A stretch of 64,000 nt of DNA from contig JAIOJX010000031.1 in assembly GCA_022376925.1 (NCBI GenBank), positions 139,952,854 to 140,016,853 of the forward strand. The letters run 5' to 3'. Shown here in pieces: positions 60,128 to 64,000 of the stretch (its first letter is position 1; every line of letters begins with the position of its first letter). The notes below the pieces were generated by a model that ran no database searches, was not told the DNA's origin, and saw nothing but the letters and a program-made list of their open reading frames with translations. A program made the translations under genes and the position numbers. The DNA comes from Tragulus kanchil. Taxonomy: Eukaryota; Chordata; Mammalia; Artiodactyla; Tragulidae.

Positions 60128-60552
60128 CTTTTTTTTTAATTAAATAATTTATATTTTTGAAACGTCTTCAATGGGTAAGTTATCTTCAATCGATTTTTAA
60201 AGGGGTAGGTTATCTTTAGTTTATTTTTCGTTGCACTGGGTCTTTGTTTTGGCTCACAGGCTTTTGGTGCCGAGAACAAGGGTTGCTTTTGGTGGCAGGG
60301 CGCTGGCTTCTCACTGCAATGGCTTCTTTTGTTGTCAGACACAGGCTCTCGGCATGTGAGCTTCTCTGGTTGGGGTACACAGGCTCAGCAGTTGCAGCTC
60401 GCGGGCCCTAGAGCATGAGCTCTCTAGTCGTGGTACACAACTCAGGTTTAGTGGCTCCTCAGCAAGTGGAATCTTCTTGGACCAGGGACCAAGCCCATGT
60501 CCCCTGCATTGGCAGGCAGACCCCTGTCCACCGTGCCATCAGGGAAGTCTCC
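60128..60552 (-). mobile_element. CHR-1-type SINE
   Basis: Minus-strand copy: T-rich tail, 'ttttgttgtcagacacaggc', 'cacaggctcagcagttgcag', 'catgtcccctgcattggcag', ending 'ccatcagggaagtc'. Confidence 0.92.
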
Positions 60553-61836
60553 ACTCCTGTCTTCAGGCAGCAACTCTGACCAGGAGGGAGAGGCTGAAGG
60601 ATACGTGCATCTGCTGAAGTCTGGGTATTTTAGGGAGAAGAGAGTTCGTTTTGGGGAACTCTCATGACCCTAAAAATAGTTAGATGCTTGAGATGTCCTA
60701 GAGAAAGGATAGTCGGCAAGAAGAGCAGTGTAAGAGAAGAAGGGGAGATGAACAGGGGGTCTTACTCTCACCAAGGGTAGAAAAGATAACGGTGAGACCT
60801 GGTCAAAAGCTCTCCCGAAGAGAACTGACCTGGTTACATAATATTTTGGATGAATATTTTTGATTCTTAATTAATAAGCAGTAAAGATGATTTACGTTTC
60901 TATTATCTCTCATCACCAACAGAGTACTCTGTGATAATGGCCCAAGTCATTTCTTCCTACCTGGATTTAGTTTCATGACTGACAACTGTGAACCTTCCAA
61001 GTCACCAGCATACAAAGAAAAAGTATTATGTGTTTAAAGCAGGACCTATTTTAAGTGAGTGTTTTACATGGAGCTAACTTACTTTGGACAGAGTCATGAT
61101 GCATAATGATGGTGGAGAGATGAGTTTTATATTAGACTGTTTGACAAGAATACAAAATGAGGATCCATCATCTTTAACTTCCTGGAGTGCCAGAGTGAGG
61201 CCTGACTCAAAGGCAAGGTGCATCATTGCCACCACAAGGCCTTGATCCTGCAACCAATGACCTGTGACTGCTGCATATTCCCTTAAAAATACACACACAC
61301 ACAAACCCATAAATGTAATAAAATGGTGAGTTACTTTCAATCAAACAACTGAAAAAAGAAAAACCATGTCACAAAGTATTGGCTCCGTAGATACTTTGAT
61401 GCACCACAAATGCACTAAGTGAGGAATACTATATTTTTATTGTATTTAGGTAGGTGAAGTGGAAGATGCTATAGTTTTCCAAAAATCATGTATGCCCTAC
61501 AACTTGCTTTTGTTCTCAGGCATATGGAAAACATTCTAGGGTGTGCTATTCATCTGATAGAATCAGTTAAGAGGACTGGAGGCAACTCCAATTAAAAGAA
61601 AACATTTTTTAAAAAACGTTGTGCCCTCATTTGGTTGATTATGTACATAATTTTATATATATAAAAAAAAAGCAGTATATGTTAAAGCCTTGTTTTTGCG
61701 GGATAAGCACCATGAAAGTGGCCAGCGTTTTTCAAAATGGAATCATTCACATTAGTTGATGAATTGATTTCAATTTAAAGACCATGACATAACATTTTAA
61801 ATTGTTTTAAAGAACAGATAAGACTAGTATCTTCAG
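60553..61836. other. AT-rich unique DNA
   Basis: A short (CA)n tract at about 61289-61304 and A/T-rich runs. No repeat or exon supported. Confidence 0.35.
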
Positions 61837-62113
61837 GGGCTTCCCTGGTGGTCCAGTGGGTGAAGACACCACCTTGTAGTGCAAGGGGCACCAGTCTGAT
61901 CTCTGGCCTGGGACGATCCCATGTGCCGCAGAGCAGTCAGACTGATGCGTCCAACTGCTGAGCCGGCGCTCTGGAGCGCATGCACCAGGAGCCGGTGCTC
62001 TGCAATAGGAGAGGCCACTGCGATGGGAGTTCCACATAGGCCAAAGAACAAAGATGGAAATAAATGAAAGACCAATAAAAGTGGCCAAAAAAAAAAAGAA
62101 AAAATTTTAAAAA
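61837..62113 (+). mobile_element. CHR-like tRNA SINE, subgroup b (copy S7)
   Basis: Shares the diagnostic bases of S5: 'gtgggtgaagacaccacctt' and 'gatggaaataaatgaaagac'. Flanked by 'agactagtatcttcag' (61821-61836) and 'agactattatcttcag' (62114-62129), a 16-bp duplication with one mismatch. Confidence 0.93.
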
Positions 62114-62304
62114 AGACTATTATCTTCAGAAAAATGAGAGAATGCTCATTCACAATTAGTTTCTGGGAGAGACCAGGACATGCTGAGGTTATTACCCCTG
62201 AGACAACTCCTGGCTGAAGAATAAATGGATGATACTGCAGTTAACCATCTCATCCAATATCAACCACCACCCCAAAGCTAACCTTGAATCAAAACCCAGT
62301 CATT

Positions 62305-62622
62305 GGGGCTTCCTAGTCTAGTGGTTAAGAGTTCATCTGCCAATGCAAGAATCATGGGTTTGATCCCTGATTGGTGAAGATCCCACATGCCTCAGAGCAG
62401 GTAAGCCAATGTGCCATAACTACTGAGCCCACACGCTGCAACTACAGAAACTCAAATGCCCTAGAGCTAATGCTCTGCAACAAGAGAAGCCACTGCAGTG
62501 AGAAGCCTGCACCACACCAAAGAGTAGCTGCTGCTCAGCGTGACTAGAGAAAAGCCCGCCCAGCAATGAAGATCCAGCACAGTCAAAAATCAATTGATCT
62601 TAAAAAATAAATAAATAAAAAG
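62305..62622 (+). mobile_element. CHR-1-type SINE
   Basis: 'ggggcttcctagtctagtgg', 'atgggtttgatccctgattg', full CHR-1 body, (AAAT) tail. Duplicate at 63438-63755. Confidence 0.92.
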
Positions 62623-62639
62623 GATCACTCAGCCTCAGT

Positions 62640-63344
62640 TCTCAGGCTCCGAAAAATCTGTTCTAGATCTCTCTCTTGTGTTTCTGTTTCCATTCCTGCC
62701 CAGCACTTCCTGAGAAGCTGCAACAACCTCCTACCACATATTCTAGTCCTGATTCCCTTTCATACTCCAATCCATCCTCCAGGTCAGTCTGAGAAATCTT
62801 GTTACGAGAATTGCTTTGGGGACTTCCCTGGTGGTCCAGCGGCTAAGACCCATGCTCACAGTGCGGGTGGGTTTGACTCCTAGTCAGGGAACTAGATCCC
62901 ACAAGCTGCCATGAAGATTAAAGAGCTCATGTGCTGCTGCTAGGATCCAGCACAGCCAAATTAATTAATTAATTACTGCTTTCAAAAATGCCACAGTTTC
63001 AAAAACTGCCCCACATCCTGAACTCCTCACCCAAGCCTCCAAAGTCCCGGCAAGACGGGGCTCCATCCTAGGAGGTCTTGTAACCCACTGAGCTTCACAC
63101 ATCCTGTTTCTCTTCCCGGATTTAACACCTTGTGATCTCAGGACCATCAGCTTCTCGCATGTTTTTTCCAGCTGTGACTTTCTCCCATTTTCTTTGCTAA
63201 ACTCTTAGCCGTCCTCTCAAAGGCCCAGCTCAAATGTTACTAGTCCCGTTTTAAACCATTGGGCCCCATGATGGTAATGTTCTTCCTGTATGTCTACTCT
63301 GCTTAGAGAAAACTCCTTTTTTTACTGCTGAGACCCTGAACAAT
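62640..63344 (+). mobile_element. L2 LINE 3' region with CHR-2 insertion
   Basis: L2-like phrases run through the block: 'tccatcctccaggtcagtct', 'aaaggcccagctcaaatgtt', 'gatggtaatgttcttcctgt'. A CHR-2 SINE interrupts it at 62819-62975. Its first 50 bases recur at 63952-64000. Confidence 0.6.
62819..62975 (+). mobile_element. CHR-2-type SINE
   Basis: 'ggggacttccctggtggtcc', 'gtttgactcctagtcaggga', 'aactagatcccacaagctgc' and an (AATT)n tail. Confidence 0.9.
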
Positions 63345-64000
63345 CCTGGCTGAAAAAATGGATGATACTGCAGTTAACCATCTCATCCAATATCAACCAC
63401 CACCCCAAAGCTAACCTTGAATCAAAACCCAGTCATTGGGGCTTCCTAGTCTAGTGGTTAAGAGTTCATCTGCCAATGCAAGAATCATGGGTTTGATCCC
63501 TGATTGGTGAAGATCCCACATGCCTCAGAGCAGGTAAGCCAATGTGCCATAACTACTGAGCCCACACGCTGCAACTACAGAAACTCAAATGCCCTAGAGC
63601 TAATGCTCTGCAACAAGAGAAGCCACTGCAGTGAGAAGCCTGCACCACACCAAAGAGTAGCTGCTGCTCAGCGTGACTAGAGAAAAGCCCGCCCAGCAAT
63701 GAAGATCCAGCACAGTCAAAAATCAATTGATCTTAAAAAATAAATAAATAAAAAGGATCACTCAGCCTCAGTTCTCAGGCTCCGAAAAATCTGTTCTAGA
63801 TCTCTCTCTTGTGTTTCTGTTTCCATTCCTGCCCAGCACTTCCTGAGAAGCTGCAACAACCTCCTACCACATATTCTAGTCCTGATTCCCTTTCATACTC
63901 CAATCCATCCTCCAGGTCAGTCTGAGAAATCTTGTTACGAGAATTGCTTTGGGGACTTCCCTGGTGGTCCAGCGGCTAAGACCCATGCTCACAGTGCGGG

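Larger units (their letters stand above)
62209..64000. repeat. Tandem duplication 14 (second copy cut by the window end)
   Basis: Copy A starts at 62209 and copy B at 63345. Offset 1136, then 1133 after B loses 'gaata'-like bases within 15 bases of its start. The match continues to the last base of the window. Copy A's own end would be near 63344. Confidence 0.93.

Noticed and set aside
873..62975. tRNA-like A and B boxes
   Set aside because: They are the heads of Bov-tA and CHR SINEs, with SINE bodies and tails. No cloverleaf with an acceptor stem is present.
69..63147. Many open frames of 60-250 codons on both strands
   Set aside because: They lie in SINEs, LINEs or GC-rich unique DNA, overlap each other on both strands, and lack splice context. 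Duplicate frames come from the tandem duplications. Only 50640-50892 stands up as a host exon.
2045..64000. Satellite DNA, CRISPR-like array or VNTR
   Set aside because: The units are unrelated to one another, each is present only twice (apart from short overlaps), and they have no common spacer or motif.

Overview
The window is vertebrate nuclear DNA from a ruminant, most likely a pecoran. The evidence is its repeats: dozens of Bov-tA-type tRNA SINEs, CHR-type tRNA SINEs shared by cetaceans and ruminants, one nearly full-length BovB LINE with several BovB fragments, L1 pieces, and older L2, MIR, hAT, Tigger, mariner and MLT1 relics. There are no bacterial genes, operons, CRISPR arrays or real tRNA/rRNA genes. 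Almost every open reading frame is a chance frame through a repeat.

The only convincing host coding sequence is one internal exon on the minus strand at 50640-50892. It has 84 codons, a good AG acceptor and a GT donor. I could not assign it to a gene. A small CpG-rich patch at about 6455-6795, with an AT-rich block of homeobox/octamer-like motifs just upstream (6265-6450), is the best regulatory candidate. The rest reads as intronic or intergenic DNA.

The dominant oddity is structural. Fourteen times the sequence runs for about 1.05-1.18 kb and then starts again, giving two near-identical adjacent copies. Second copies begin near 3134, 11482, 13655, 25683, 29319, 34865, 39115, 46410, 48695, 51953, 53846, 55689, 57761 and 63345. 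The fourteen units are unrelated to each other, apart from short shared ends where neighbouring pairs overlap, and share only their length. Differences between partners concentrate beside the central junction: homopolymer indels, scrambled bases, small fillers. This is what unmerged overlaps between contig ends would give, so about 15 kb of the window is probably counted twice and the true locus is nearer 49 kb.

Layout: 1-5.4 kb, old repeats and duplication 1. 5.4-8.2 kb, mostly unique DNA with the CpG patch. 8.8-13.2 kb, BovB with duplications 2 and 3. 14.7-20.9 kb, unique GC-rich DNA with SINEs and a mariner end. 20.9-24.5 kb, old L1 DNA interrupted by SINEs and a Tigger element. 24.5-31 kb, duplications 4 and 5. 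31-41 kb, MIR, BovB, CHR-1, L1 and MLT1 remnants with duplications 6 and 7. 41-50 kb, dense SINEs with duplications 8 and 9. 50-54 kb, the exon and duplications 10 and 11. 54.8-59.5 kb, a stack of four retroposons (CHR-2, L1, two SINEs) that all used the same 15-bp target site, overlaid by duplications 12 and 13. 59.5-64 kb, more SINEs, L2 and duplication 14.
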